The notes beneath the pieces were generated by a model. That model worked only from the letters and a program-made list of their open reading frames with translations. It ran no database searches and had not been told where the DNA came from. DNA of 58,068 bases from Myxococcota bacterium (GTDB taxonomy: Bacteria; Myxococcota_A; UBA9160; SMWR01). The stretch lies in assembly GCA_022447545.1 (NCBI GenBank), contig JAKVBI010000008.1, positions 33,806 to 91,873 of the forward strand, in the 5' to 3' direction. Below, piece by piece: positions 42,680 to 50,644 of this stretch. The number at the start of each line of letters is the position of its first letter. Position 1 is the first letter of the stretch. The position numbers were made by a program, and so were the translations under genes.

Positions 42680-44281
42680 GTGCAGATCCGAAAGCTACTG
42701 ATGATCTTCCTCTCACTGGGCCTCGCCCTGGCCGTGGCGGGGATGGTGATCGCGATTCTCCTCGAACGCAGCCTGATTGCCGTGGAGGACGCCCAACACA
42801 AGCGACACGATTCCTATCTGCTGGCCGACGAGATGCGCCAGAGCGCCGACGATCTCAGCCGTCTCGCTCGCACCTACGCGGTCACCCGCGAACCGGCTTT
42901 CCGAGACTACTTCTCGGCCGCCGTCGCCATCCGCGACGGCGAATGGCCGCGCCCGGAAGGCTACGAAGATATCTACTGGGACCTGGTAATCGGCGGAAAA
43001 CTTCCCCCGCCCAACCCCGAGGGAGCGCCCACGCCCACACTCGAGGGCCGCATGCTCGACGCCGACTTCACGGTCGAGGAGTTCAACAAACTCAAGGAGT
43101 CGGAGCGGCATACGGACGAGTTGGTGAACCTCGAGAAGGTGGCCGTCCATGCCATGGATGGACGCTTCGACGATGGAAGCGGCAGCTTCGAAAAACGCGG
43201 CGAACCCGATCCCGAGTTGGCAACCCGGCTGCTGCACGGCGAGCGCTACCACGCTCTCAAAGCCGAGATCATGCTGCTCACCCACCAATTCGCCGAAATG
43301 GCCGACGCGCGCACGACCCTCACCCTCGACGCCACGAATCGCCGAGCCTACGGGTTGCTGGTGGGCAGCCTCCTCATTTCTGCGACACTCATTGGCTGCC
43401 TGGCGCTCATGGCCTGGTCGGTGCAGCGTCGCGTGATCCGACGAACGGCCACCCTGGTAGATACCGCCCAGCAGATTTCCAGCGGCAACCTGGACGTGCG
43501 CAGCGGCCTCGAAGGAAACGACGAACTCGGACGACTCTCCCAGTCCTTTGACGAGATGGTCGAACGGCTCTCCCAGGCCCTGGATCACGCCCACGAGCGC
43601 ACCCGAGAATCGGAGCGACAGCGCGAAGACCTCGCCGCAGAGCGCGATCGCTCGGAGAAACTCCTTCACAACATCCTGCCCGCCGTCATTGCCGGGCGCC
43701 TGAAGGAGGGGGAAGCCACCATCGCCGAAACCTATCCGGAGGTCTCGGTGTTGTTCGGCGACATCGTGGGTTTCACGCAGCTGTCCGATAGGCTCGGCCC
43801 ACGCCAGATCGTGGCCATGCTCAATGAAATCTTCGGGCGTTTCGACGGCCTTGCCCAGCAGCACGAACTGGAGAAGATCAAGACCATCGGCGACTGCTAC
43901 ATGGTGGTGGCGGGCGTACCCGAGCGCAGTCCGACCCATTGTCAGCAGATCGCGAATTTCGCCCTCGACGCCGTGGATGGCTTTCGAGAATTCGCCAAGG
44001 ACTTCGGCGAGCCCCTTCAACTGCGCATCGGCATCCACACAGGAACAGTGGTGGCGGGTGTGGTGGGAACCCAGAAGTTCTCCTTCGACCTCTGGGGAGA
44101 CGTCGTCAACGTCGCCAGCCGCCTGGAATCCACCAGCGAGGCGAACCGCATCCACGTCTCGGATGCAGTTCAGGTCCGATTGGCCGACGATTTCCGCTTC
44201 GAAGATCGCGGCCGGGTGGACCTCAAGGGCAAAGAAGCCATGCACACCTGGTTCCTCGAGGGCAGGCGATTCGACACGTAG
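42680..44281 (+). CDS. Membrane adenylate cyclase (class III) with HAMP domain
   Basis: 533 aa. A first membrane helix at residues 7-28, a roughly 195-residue periplasmic sensor domain (29-223), a second helix at 224-247, HAMP at 247-301 and a coiled linker lead to the catalytic domain at about 350-530. LFGDIVGFTQLSD supplies a metal-ligand Asp (361). KIKTIGDCYMVVAG has Lys and the second metal Asp, and FDLWGDVVNVASRLES has the Asp that selects ATP over GTP; both choices fit adenylate cyclase. The start is GTG at 42680. The sensor domain resembles no named domain that I recognise. cAMP signalling to nearby genes is unknown. Confidence 0.92.
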   Translation: MQIRKLLMIFLSLGLALAVAGMVIAILLERSLIAVEDAQHKRHDSYLLADEMRQSADDLSRLARTYAVTREPAFRDYFSAAVAIRDGEWPRPEGYEDIYWDLVIGGKLPPPNPEGAPTPTLEGRMLDADFTVEEFNKLKESERHTDELVNLEKVAVHAMDGRFDDGSGSFEKRGEPDPELATRLLHGERYHALKAEIMLLTHQFAEMADARTTLTLDATNRRAYGLLVGSLLISATLIGCLALMAWSVQRRVIRRTATLVDTAQQISSGNLDVRSGLEGNDELGRLSQSFDEMVERLSQALDHAHERTRESERQREDLAAERDRSEKLLHNILPAVIAGRLKEGEATIAETYPEVSVLFGDIVGFTQLSDRLGPRQIVAMLNEIFGRFDGLAQQHELEKIKTIGDCYMVVAGVPERSPTHCQQIANFALDAVDGFREFAKDFGEPLQLRIGIHTGTVVAGVVGTQKFSFDLWGDVVNVASRLESTSEANRIHVSDAVQVRLADDFRFEDRGRVDLKGKEAMHTWFLEGRRFDT

Positions 44282-44360
44282 GTCGACCCGAACGGATCCC
44301 GGCGGAACGATCTTCCCGGCCTCGGCCGTCAGGAGTGCCCACAGTCCGGGCCAGGCGTTG

Positions 44361-44366
44361 TAGCAT
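44361..44366 (+). promoter_or_regulatory. -10 box TAGCAT upstream of the LLM oxidoreductase gene
   Basis: TAGCAT lies 80 nt before ATG 44447. It fits the TAnnnT box; spacing to the start is long and no -35 is clear. Confidence 0.25.
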
Positions 44367-44446
44367 GGCGCCCGACCCGAGCGGCAGCTCGTACGCCCCG
44401 GACTCAGCAACCCGCCAGAATCAGCAAGACAGGGAGAAGCCAACCC

Positions 44447-45412
44447 ATGAGCGCCATCCACCGCGTGGAAGACGTCACCCCCGCCCTATCCATCCAACTC
44501 CTCAACTTCGCGGCCGAGGACCCGGGCCCGGGGGGGTGGCAACCGCTGTTCGACCAGGCCCTCGCCGCCGATGAAGCGGGAATCGACCGACTGGTGATCT
44601 CAGACCACGTCGTGTTCGGGGAGAACCTCGAAGCCTACGCTCGGCCCGAGTTGGGGGGCACAGAGGGAGGCCAGCAGCCCACGGGACCCGACGGCCACTG
44701 GCTCGAGCCCCTGACCCTGCTCTCGGTTCTCGCGGGCATGACCCAGCACTGCCGGCTTCACACCGCCATCCTGATTGCAGCCCTGCGTCGCCCGGCCACC
44801 CTCGCCAAATCACTCGCCACCCTCGACGTGCTGTCGGGTGGACGCCTGGATCTCGGTGTCGGCGTAGGTTGGCAGCGCGAGGAATACGAGGCGGCGGGCC
44901 TCGCCTACGAGGGACGCGGGCACCTCCTCAACCATTCCCTGGACGTCTGTCAAACCCTCTGGACCGAAACCCGGGCTCATCACGAATCCGACTACCTCAA
45001 TTTCGATGCCATCCACTGCATGCCCAAGCCGCTCCAGCCCGGCGGCGTTCCGCTGTGGATCAGCGGGACCCTCAACAAAGCGGTCCTCAAGCGCATTGCC
45101 CGCTTCGGGAGCGGTTGGATCCCCTGGGGCCCCATCGCCCGAGACCCCGTGAGCGGGCTGGAACAGATTCGCGAAGCGCTGTCGGCAGCCGGACGCGACG
45201 ACAAGGGGTTCCAGGTCACCGCATCGCTGCCCGTCGTGCGCGACTCGAACCGCGAAATGGACCTGGCCCAGACCATGGACGCCGTGCCGCCCATGGTGGA
45301 AAAAGGCATCACGGATTTTCGCGCTGCCCTGCCCATCCCGCCGGAAAAGAGCGCCGCCACCGACTACCTGAGTGGCATCGTGGAGGCCTTCCGCAGCGCC
45401 GTGGGGCGCTGA
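44447..45412 (+). CDS. LLM class F420-dependent oxidoreductase
   Basis: 321 aa luciferase-like (beta/alpha)8 flavin or F420 enzyme. RLVISDHVVFGENL, then KSLATLDVLSGGRLDLGVGVGWQREEYEAAG, is the conserved cofactor-binding block, and GGVPLWISGTLNKAVLKRIARFGSGW is the second. Proteins of this branch reduce or oxidise substrates with coenzyme F420, as in mycobacterial steroid and lipid metabolism. ATG 44447 follows GGGAGAA. The next gene is an SDR 70 nt downstream in the same direction. Substrate unknown; F420 use is inferred from branch similarity. Confidence 0.9.
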   Translation: MSAIHRVEDVTPALSIQLLNFAAEDPGPGGWQPLFDQALAADEAGIDRLVISDHVVFGENLEAYARPELGGTEGGQQPTGPDGHWLEPLTLLSVLAGMTQHCRLHTAILIAALRRPATLAKSLATLDVLSGGRLDLGVGVGWQREEYEAAGLAYEGRGHLLNHSLDVCQTLWTETRAHHESDYLNFDAIHCMPKPLQPGGVPLWISGTLNKAVLKRIARFGSGWIPWGPIARDPVSGLEQIREALSAAGRDDKGFQVTASLPVVRDSNREMDLAQTMDAVPPMVEKGITDFRAALPIPPEKSAATDYLSGIVEAFRSAVGR

Positions 45413-45482
45413 CCGCGAACCCACACGATTCGCACAGCGGCGGCCTACCCCGCGGCCCACTCGCGGGTCGGGAGGAATCTCC

Positions 45483-46316
45483 ATGCAGGAACTCCGGGAC
45501 AAGGTGGCGGTGATCACCGGCGCCGGCGCAGGGCTGGGAGCTGCCATCGCCCAGGCGGTGTCCGCCGAGGGCATGCGCGTCGTGGTGGCCGACATCGAAA
45601 CCGACCATGCGGAACATGTGGCCCAGGAGATCCGAGATGTGGGCGGTGACGCCCAGGCCACGCGCGTGGACGTGGGCGCCCCCCCGTCGTTGAGCCAGTT
45701 GGCCAAATTCGCCGAACAAACCTACGGAGCGTGCCACCTGCTGTGCGCCAATGTGGGTGTCCAACGCCTGGGACACGTGGACGCACTCGACGCCGACGAC
45801 TGGGAGTGGTTGATTCGGGTCAATGTACTCGGAACGGTCAACACCGTTCGAAGCCTGCTTCCCCTCATGCGCAAACAACCCGGGGAGAAGCACATCGTGC
45901 TCACCTCCTCGATCTCGGGGCTGTTGGCCGCCCCTCGGCTCGCCGCCTATACGGCCAGCAAGTACGCGGTCACCGGGTATGGCGAAACCCTACGCCTGGA
46001 ACTCGCCGATGACGGGATCGGCGTGACCCTGCTCTTCCCTGGCGGCATGGCCACCACCCACCTGGCCAGCAGTGCCAGTGCCCGGCCGGCCGAACTCGGT
46101 CGCAGCCCGGAACTGGACCTCGACGACGCTGCGGCCATCGCGGCAGTCCTCTCGCCCACCGCCGAATCCGTGGTGGAGCCCTCCTACGCGATCCGGCATC
46201 TGGTCGCCGCCATCCGCGAGAACCGCCCCTACCTGGTGACCCACGCTCCCAATGCAACCGAGGTGAAGGAGCGCTTCGGACAGCTCGAGGCCGCCCTCTC
46301 GCGCGCTGACGATTGA
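45483..46316 (+). CDS. SDR family oxidoreductase
   Basis: 277 aa. ITGAGAGLGAAIAQAV is the cofactor loop, with CANVGVQ in place of the usual NNAG. YTASKYAVTGYGETL has the catalytic Tyr and Lys, and a C-terminal region of about 90 residues is longer than in short SDRs. ATG 45483 follows GGGAGGAAT. It is probably in an operon with the LLM oxidoreductase 70 nt upstream, so it may act on the same molecule. Specific reaction unknown. Confidence 0.9.
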   Translation: MQELRDKVAVITGAGAGLGAAIAQAVSAEGMRVVVADIETDHAEHVAQEIRDVGGDAQATRVDVGAPPSLSQLAKFAEQTYGACHLLCANVGVQRLGHVDALDADDWEWLIRVNVLGTVNTVRSLLPLMRKQPGEKHIVLTSSISGLLAAPRLAAYTASKYAVTGYGETLRLELADDGIGVTLLFPGGMATTHLASSASARPAELGRSPELDLDDAAAIAAVLSPTAESVVEPSYAIRHLVAAIRENRPYLVTHAPNATEVKERFGQLEAALSRADD

Positions 46317-46334
46317 CCGGCAGGCGCCCCGGAT

Positions 46335-46946
46335 TCAGCCCCCGTCGGATTCCTTCTTGAAGACGAAGCGGTGCTCGCAGCCCTTCGTGCTGCCCTTGCA
46401 CAGGCAGTGCGCGTTCTCTGTGTGGCTCCAAAGCGGATCGACGCTCGGATAGCCCTCGGTGTACATCCCACGCTCGAGGGCCTCGATGAACTTGTTGGGC
46501 TCACCTCGGGTTCCCCAGAAGTACACACAGTCGCGTCGCTTGACGAGCACACTGGTCTCGTCGTACTCGGCAAAGCAAGCCCCCACGTGCCTCGGACCCC
46601 GCTGGGCATGGCCGTAGTCCTGGTACTCGGCGAAAGCCTTGGGCCCTCCGCGCAGGCCCCGGTTGGCGAGAAAGGCCCCGTAGTTGGCAGCCCCGTGTTT
46701 GGCGCCCATCTGATAGGCGACGCGCAGAGCGGTCTCCTCGTCGGTCAGTTCCTCGAGAGTGGCGAAGAAGCGAGTCACGGTGGCGCTGAGTGCTTGTCCC
46801 GTGGCATAGAGCAGCAGATCAGGCCGGGTCATGAGTTCGGACAACTCGACCGTCGACTCGTCGATCTTGCGCCGGTCCTCTTCGGTCATCCCCACGCCCG
46901 GGTACCCACTGACCAGCTCCGGGTCGGCGTACTCTCGTCTCTTCAT
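46335..46946 (-). CDS. Conserved hypothetical protein with Cys/His tail
   Basis: 203 aa, cytoplasmic. Segments: LATLEELTDEETALRVAYQ-like helix (around residues 80-100), then DCVYFWGTRGEPNKF, and a C-terminal tail CLCKGSTKGCEHRFVFKKE whose Cys and His may bind metal. The tail recalls V4R/4-vinyl-reductase-like and thiazoline hydrolase-like domains, but I cannot assign the family. ATG 46946 follows GGAGGAGGG. TAGAAT (46976-46981) upstream is a likely -10. It is convergent with the SDR at 45483 and followed by no co-directional partner. Confidence 0.7.
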   Translation of the reverse strand: MKRREYADPELVSGYPGVGMTEEDRRKIDESTVELSELMTRPDLLLYATGQALSATVTRFFATLEELTDEETALRVAYQMGAKHGAANYGAFLANRGLRGGPKAFAEYQDYGHAQRGPRHVGACFAEYDETSVLVKRRDCVYFWGTRGEPNKFIEALERGMYTEGYPSVDPLWSHTENAHCLCKGSTKGCEHRFVFKKESDGG

Positions 46947-46975
46947 CCCGCCCTCCTCCGTGCGACTCCAACGCG

Positions 46976-46981
46976 ATTCTA
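46976..46981 (-). promoter_or_regulatory. -10 box TAGAAT upstream of the 203-aa gene
   Basis: On the minus strand TAGAAT lies 29 nt before ATG 46946. It fits the TAnnnT box of the window and leaves room for the GGAGGAGGG Shine-Dalgarno. Confidence 0.35.
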
Positions 46982-47010
46982 CGGCAGGCCCAGGCAAACC
47001 GGGTTGAAAC

Positions 47011-48237
47011 TCACGGGGACTCGGGATTCGAAGTCGGTAGTTCGATCCGCCCGAGCATCACGACGGCAACCGCCAGAATGCCGGCAAAGGTCCAGTAGGC
47101 CAGGTCGTAGCTGCCCGTGCGATCGAAGACCCAACCCGCAAAGGGAGGCCCTACGGAGACCAGAGGAGTGAAGAGAGGTGCCATCAGGCCCATTACGGGC
47201 GCGAAGGCGGCCGGTCCGAACACACGAGCCAACAGAACGGCCGAAAGTGGCAGCACCCCTCCAATGCCGAGTCCCAACACGGCCATGGAGAGGAACAGAG
47301 ACACCTCGCCCTTCAATTCGGTCACACCCAGCAGGCCCGCGATCTGCAAGACGAGGGAAATGTAGAAAGCGGGGCGCTCGCCGGCTCGGTCGGCCAGCTC
47401 ACCGAAGACCAACTTGCCCAGCACCGCCCCGGCTGCGATCAGGGACAAGAGCCACGAAGCACTCAGAGCATCCAGGCCAGCGTCAGTGGCCAGCGCCACC
47501 GAGTGGGCCACCACCGAACTCGAGATCATGAAGCCGCTGCCCGTCACGAAAGCGATGAGCCACAGGTTGCGGTTGCGCAATGCCGCCCGGGTATCGAAGA
47601 CCGGTGTCGGAGAGGGTGGCGAATCAGACCCTTCGTCGGAAATGGCGGCACCGTCGGGCGCCAGCCCCCGATCTTCCGGGCGACCTACGGTCAACCACCA
47701 AACCAGGGGCACGCAAGCCAACATCATCCATCCAAAAAATGCGTAGAGTTCACGCCAGTCGAGATCCTCCAGCAATAAAGCCGCGACGGGCCCCATCACC
47801 ATGCCGCCCGCGGAAGCCCCAATCTGCGAAATTCCCACGGCGAGCGCCCGGCGGCGCGTAAACCAGTTCACCACCAGAGCCGACGAGCAGACCCCACTCA
47901 TGGTGTTGGCGCCCAGGACGATCAGAGTTGAGAAGATCGCGTAGAGCTGCCAGAGATCCGTGGCGCGCGTACTCCAGAGCAGACCCACGCCCGTGGCCAG
48001 CGTGCCCACGGTGATCAGCATCCGCAGATGACCCTGGCCCGCCATACGTCCGACGAAGGGAGCGATCAACGCCCCGACCCAGGGCATCACCATCAAGATG
48101 CCCGAGACCCCGAAGCGCCCGCCGCCAAATTCCTCCACCAGTTCCTTCAAGACCACGCCGAACACGTAGAAGACGCAGCCCGAAATGAGGAACTGCGTCA
48201 GAAACGAGACGGCAACGATCACCCAGCCGTAGAACAC
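47011..48237 (-). CDS. MFS transporter (monocarboxylate/OFA-like)
   Basis: 408 aa major facilitator carrier with a 12-helix hydrophobic pattern. The opening GWVIVAVSFLTQFLISGCVFYVFGVVLKEL is typical of the monocarboxylate/oxalate-formate branch. A polar loop with EDRGLAPDGAAIS separates the two halves, and WLLSLIAAGAVLGKLVFGELADRAGER opens the second half. The start is GTG at 48237 after ATAGGGGG. Just upstream is a five-copy 12-bp repeat. It probably imports or exports a carboxylate; the neighbouring dehalogenase is divergent. Confidence 0.9.
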   Translation of the reverse strand: MFYGWVIVAVSFLTQFLISGCVFYVFGVVLKELVEEFGGGRFGVSGILMVMPWVGALIAPFVGRMAGQGHLRMLITVGTLATGVGLLWSTRATDLWQLYAIFSTLIVLGANTMSGVCSSALVVNWFTRRRALAVGISQIGASAGGMVMGPVAALLLEDLDWRELYAFFGWMMLACVPLVWWLTVGRPEDRGLAPDGAAISDEGSDSPPSPTPVFDTRAALRNRNLWLIAFVTGSGFMISSSVVAHSVALATDAGLDALSASWLLSLIAAGAVLGKLVFGELADRAGERPAFYISLVLQIAGLLGVTELKGEVSLFLSMAVLGLGIGGVLPLSAVLLARVFGPAAFAPVMGLMAPLFTPLVSVGPPFAGWVFDRTGSYDLAYWTFAGILAVAVVMLGRIELPTSNPESP

Positions 48238-48250
48238 GGAACCCCCTATC

Positions 48251-48310
48251 AGTCGGACGTGCAGTCGGACATGCGGTCGGACGTGCCGTCTGACATGCCG
48301 TCGGACGTGG
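48251..48310. repeat. Five tandem copies of a 12-bp repeat upstream of the MFS gene
   Basis: Five adjacent 12-bp units of the form AGTCGGACGTGC (with variants AGTCGGACATGC, GGTCGGACGTGC, CGTCTGACATGC, CGTCGGACGTGG) start 14 nt upstream of the GTG of the MFS gene and extend into the divergent gap (48238-48539). No open frame of value covers it. Possible array of regulator-binding sites or a slippage-prone expansion; apart from it and the -10 box at 48512 the gap holds nothing recognisable. Confidence 0.8.
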
Positions 48311-48511
48311 CTTTGAACTGCGTTCGGCCGGTTGCAAGACAGGGTCGGGAATCGGCGGCGCGAAGTTCAGGCATCCTAGCACTGCGGTCCTCCCCAATGC
48401 GGGCAAAGCAGCGCCTCCTGCGCGTCGCGAAAACATCTCTTCGTGGAACGTGGGCCGAAACCCGGTGCTCGGCACCTCACGGGCTGTCCCCATCTCCGAC
48501 CGAGACGTCGC

Positions 48512-48517
48512 TAGACT
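48512..48517 (+). promoter_or_regulatory. -10 box TAGACT upstream of the dehalogenase gene
   Basis: TAGACT lies 22 nt before the GTG at 48540 and is followed by AAGAGGAG, a Shine-Dalgarno. It fits the TAnnnT box; no good -35 is seen. Confidence 0.4.
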
Positions 48518-48539
48518 GACCTCCCAAGAGGAGCCACCC

Positions 48540-49559
48540 GTGAAAATCCTGCGCACCCCCGACGCGCGTTTCGCCAACCTCCCCGACTACCCGTTCGATC
48601 CCCACTACACCGAAGTCCCCGACGGCGACGGAGGCACACTTCGAATCCACCATCTCGACGAGGGCCCCCGCGACGGATCGATCGTGTTGTGCATGCACGG
48701 CCAACCCACCTGGAGTTACCTGTACCGCCGCATGATCCCGCGCCTGACGGCAGCAGGGCTGCGGGTGATGGCACCCGACCTGGTGGGTTACGGACGCTCG
48801 GACAAACCCAGCGAACTGAAGGACTACACCTATCAGGCGCAGGTCGACTGGCTGACCGCCTGGCTCGAAGCCAACGACCTGAAAAATGCCACGCTGGTGG
48901 GACAGGACTGGGGAGGGCTCATCGGTCTGCGCCTGCTGGCCGAGCATCCCGAGCGCTTCGCCCGCGCCGTTGCAGCCAACACCGGCCTGCCCACGCCCAA
49001 CCGGGTACCCAAAGCCGTGGCCCAGGACGTGCGCGAGTTTCGTGCCCAGCTCGCGACCCCGACCCTTCCCGAGATGATGCAAGCCCTCTCCCGGCCGGAC
49101 CCCGCCCACCCTGGACGCGCTTTCGTGTACTGGCAGGTCTACAACTGGAACACCCCAGACGCACCCGTGGGTGGAATCGTGGCGGGCAGCGTCGCGGGTC
49201 CTTCGGGCCGAAGTCTCACCGCCCAGGAAGTGGCCGCCTACGACGCCCCGTTTCCCGAACCCCGCTACAAGGCCGCCGTGCGCGCCATGCCCAGCCAGGT
49301 ACCGAGCCTGCCCGACGACCCCTCACTGCCCGCCAACCTGCGAGCCTGGGAAGCCCTCGAACGCTTCGAAAAGCCCTTCCTGTGTGTGTACACCGACGAC
49401 GATCCCGTGAGCCGAGGCGGGCAGCTCGCATTCATCGAGCGCGTGCCCGGTGCCCGGGGGCAGGCCCACCGGCAATTCGACACCGGCGGACACTTCCTAC
49501 AGGAAAACCGAGACGAGGACTTCGCACACGCCATCATCGACCTCGTAGGGAGCCCCTGA
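48540..49559 (+). CDS. Haloalkane dehalogenase
   Basis: 339 aa alpha/beta hydrolase that would replace a halogen on an alkane by hydroxyl. The nucleophile is Asp123 followed by Trp124 in LVGQDWGGLIG, and MHGQPTWSY (Trp58) forms the oxyanion region; these match the DhlA branch. The cap-domain region spans about 150-230, and the catalytic His lies in FDTGGHFLQE near the C-terminus, with the acid in YTDDDPVS. The start is GTG at 48540, supported by AAGAGGAG. It is somewhat longer than the usual 300 aa. It is followed by a PhyH-like dioxygenase in the same direction, 151 nt downstream. The halogenated substrate is unknown; a role on natural organohalides is possible. Confidence 0.9.
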   Translation: MKILRTPDARFANLPDYPFDPHYTEVPDGDGGTLRIHHLDEGPRDGSIVLCMHGQPTWSYLYRRMIPRLTAAGLRVMAPDLVGYGRSDKPSELKDYTYQAQVDWLTAWLEANDLKNATLVGQDWGGLIGLRLLAEHPERFARAVAANTGLPTPNRVPKAVAQDVREFRAQLATPTLPEMMQALSRPDPAHPGRAFVYWQVYNWNTPDAPVGGIVAGSVAGPSGRSLTAQEVAAYDAPFPEPRYKAAVRAMPSQVPSLPDDPSLPANLRAWEALERFEKPFLCVYTDDDPVSRGGQLAFIERVPGARGQAHRQFDTGGHFLQENRDEDFAHAIIDLVGSP

Positions 49560-49710
49560 GGGTCCCGGCCCTGAACGTTCGAGGCGTGGCTTGCCGGGCA
49601 ACGGCAGGCCGGGTTTGCCTCCGCAGACCCGCAGGGATCCCCCGTGCGCTACACCCTTGCCAGGGTCGCTTCCGCGCGCGTGCGCAGAAGCCAACAACGG
49701 AGCCATGGGT

Positions 49711-50523
49711 ATGTCCGAGTTGCGTCGCCACCCCCTGAACACAGAATTCGAATGGTCGACGCCCCCGGGCGCCAGCCGCCTGATCACCCCCGAGCAGCGG
49801 CGGGACTGGAACGAGCGCGGCTGCTTCCTGCTCGAAGATGCCTTCGACGCCTCGACGCTGGAGCGCCTGTGCACCGAACTCGACCCCCAGGAGCAACGCA
49901 CCGAGGACTTCCTGCGCGCCACCCCCACGGGCCGTTTGTTCATCGCGCGGTCCGGCGAAATCACCTTCACCCCCCACGCCGTGTTGCAGTCCGCCTGGCT
50001 ACGCGACTTCTGTGCGGGGCCGACCTTCTGCGATCTCGTCCACGACCTGATCGGCCCGGACGTGCGGCTCTACTGGGACCAGGCCGTCTACAAGAAACCC
50101 GGTGCCGTGGACGAGTTTCCCTGGCACCAGGACAACGGCTACACGTTCGTCCGCCCCCAGCAATACCTGACCTGCTGGATCGCCCTGACCGATGCCACCC
50201 TGGAGAACGGCTGCCCCTGGATCGCACCCGGGCGCCACCGCCTGGGAACCCTCGAGCACCGGATGACCGACCTCGGCTGGCAGTGCCTGGAAGAGGTAGA
50301 GGATGCCGAGCCCGTAACCGCACGGGCGGGCAGCATCGTGGTCTTTTCGAGCCTCACCCCCCACCGCACAGGCCCCAACACGAGCCACGAGGTCCGCAAG
50401 GCCTACATCGTCCAATTCGCGGGGGACGGCGCCGTGCTGGTGGGCGGCGACGGCGACCAACCCTGCAACGCCGAGGATCGGCAGTTCCGCATTCTGACCG
50501 ACGGACACCCGGTTCGGGCCTGA
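49711..50523 (+). CDS. Phytanoyl-CoA dioxygenase family protein
   Basis: 270 aa Fe(II)/2-oxoglutarate dioxygenase. The facial-triad ligands appear in FPWHQDNGYTF (His, Asp) and SLTPHRTGPN (His), the last followed by an Arg that would bind 2-oxoglutarate. ATG 49711 is preferred to an earlier ATG (49705) because the CGGAG Shine-Dalgarno then has normal spacing. The enzyme hydroxylates an acyl-CoA or another hydrophobic acid. It lies downstream of the haloalkane dehalogenase and ends at a strong terminator shared with the convergent PEP-CTERM gene. Confidence 0.9.
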   Translation: MSELRRHPLNTEFEWSTPPGASRLITPEQRRDWNERGCFLLEDAFDASTLERLCTELDPQEQRTEDFLRATPTGRLFIARSGEITFTPHAVLQSAWLRDFCAGPTFCDLVHDLIGPDVRLYWDQAVYKKPGAVDEFPWHQDNGYTFVRPQQYLTCWIALTDATLENGCPWIAPGRHRLGTLEHRMTDLGWQCLEEVEDAEPVTARAGSIVVFSSLTPHRTGPNTSHEVRKAYIVQFAGDGAVLVGGDGDQPCNAEDRQFRILTDGHPVRA

Positions 50524-50585
50524 GCGGCACCTGCACGCCGACGTGAACTTCGCAGGCCTCAGTTCGCGAAAACTCGATGCCGCAA

Positions 50586-50621
50586 AGAAAACGGGGCGGT
50601 GCGCGCCGCGCACCGCCCCGT
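50586..50621 (-). terminator. Rho-independent terminator of the PEP-CTERM gene
   Basis: A 31-nt perfect inverted repeat (50591-50621; arms ACGGGGCGGTGCGCG and CGCGCACCGCCCCGT around one base) is followed on the minus strand by TTTTCTTT. This is a classical intrinsic terminator for the minus-strand gene ending at 50645. On the plus strand it is preceded by AAAGAAA, so it may also slow transcription from the PhyH gene. Confidence 0.88.
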
Positions 50622-50644
50622 GATTTCCACCCTCTGCTGGAGGA

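Noticed and set aside
48251-48310. 12-bp tandem repeat as a CRISPR or coding repeat
   Set aside because: There are no spacers between copies and no convincing protein frame through it.
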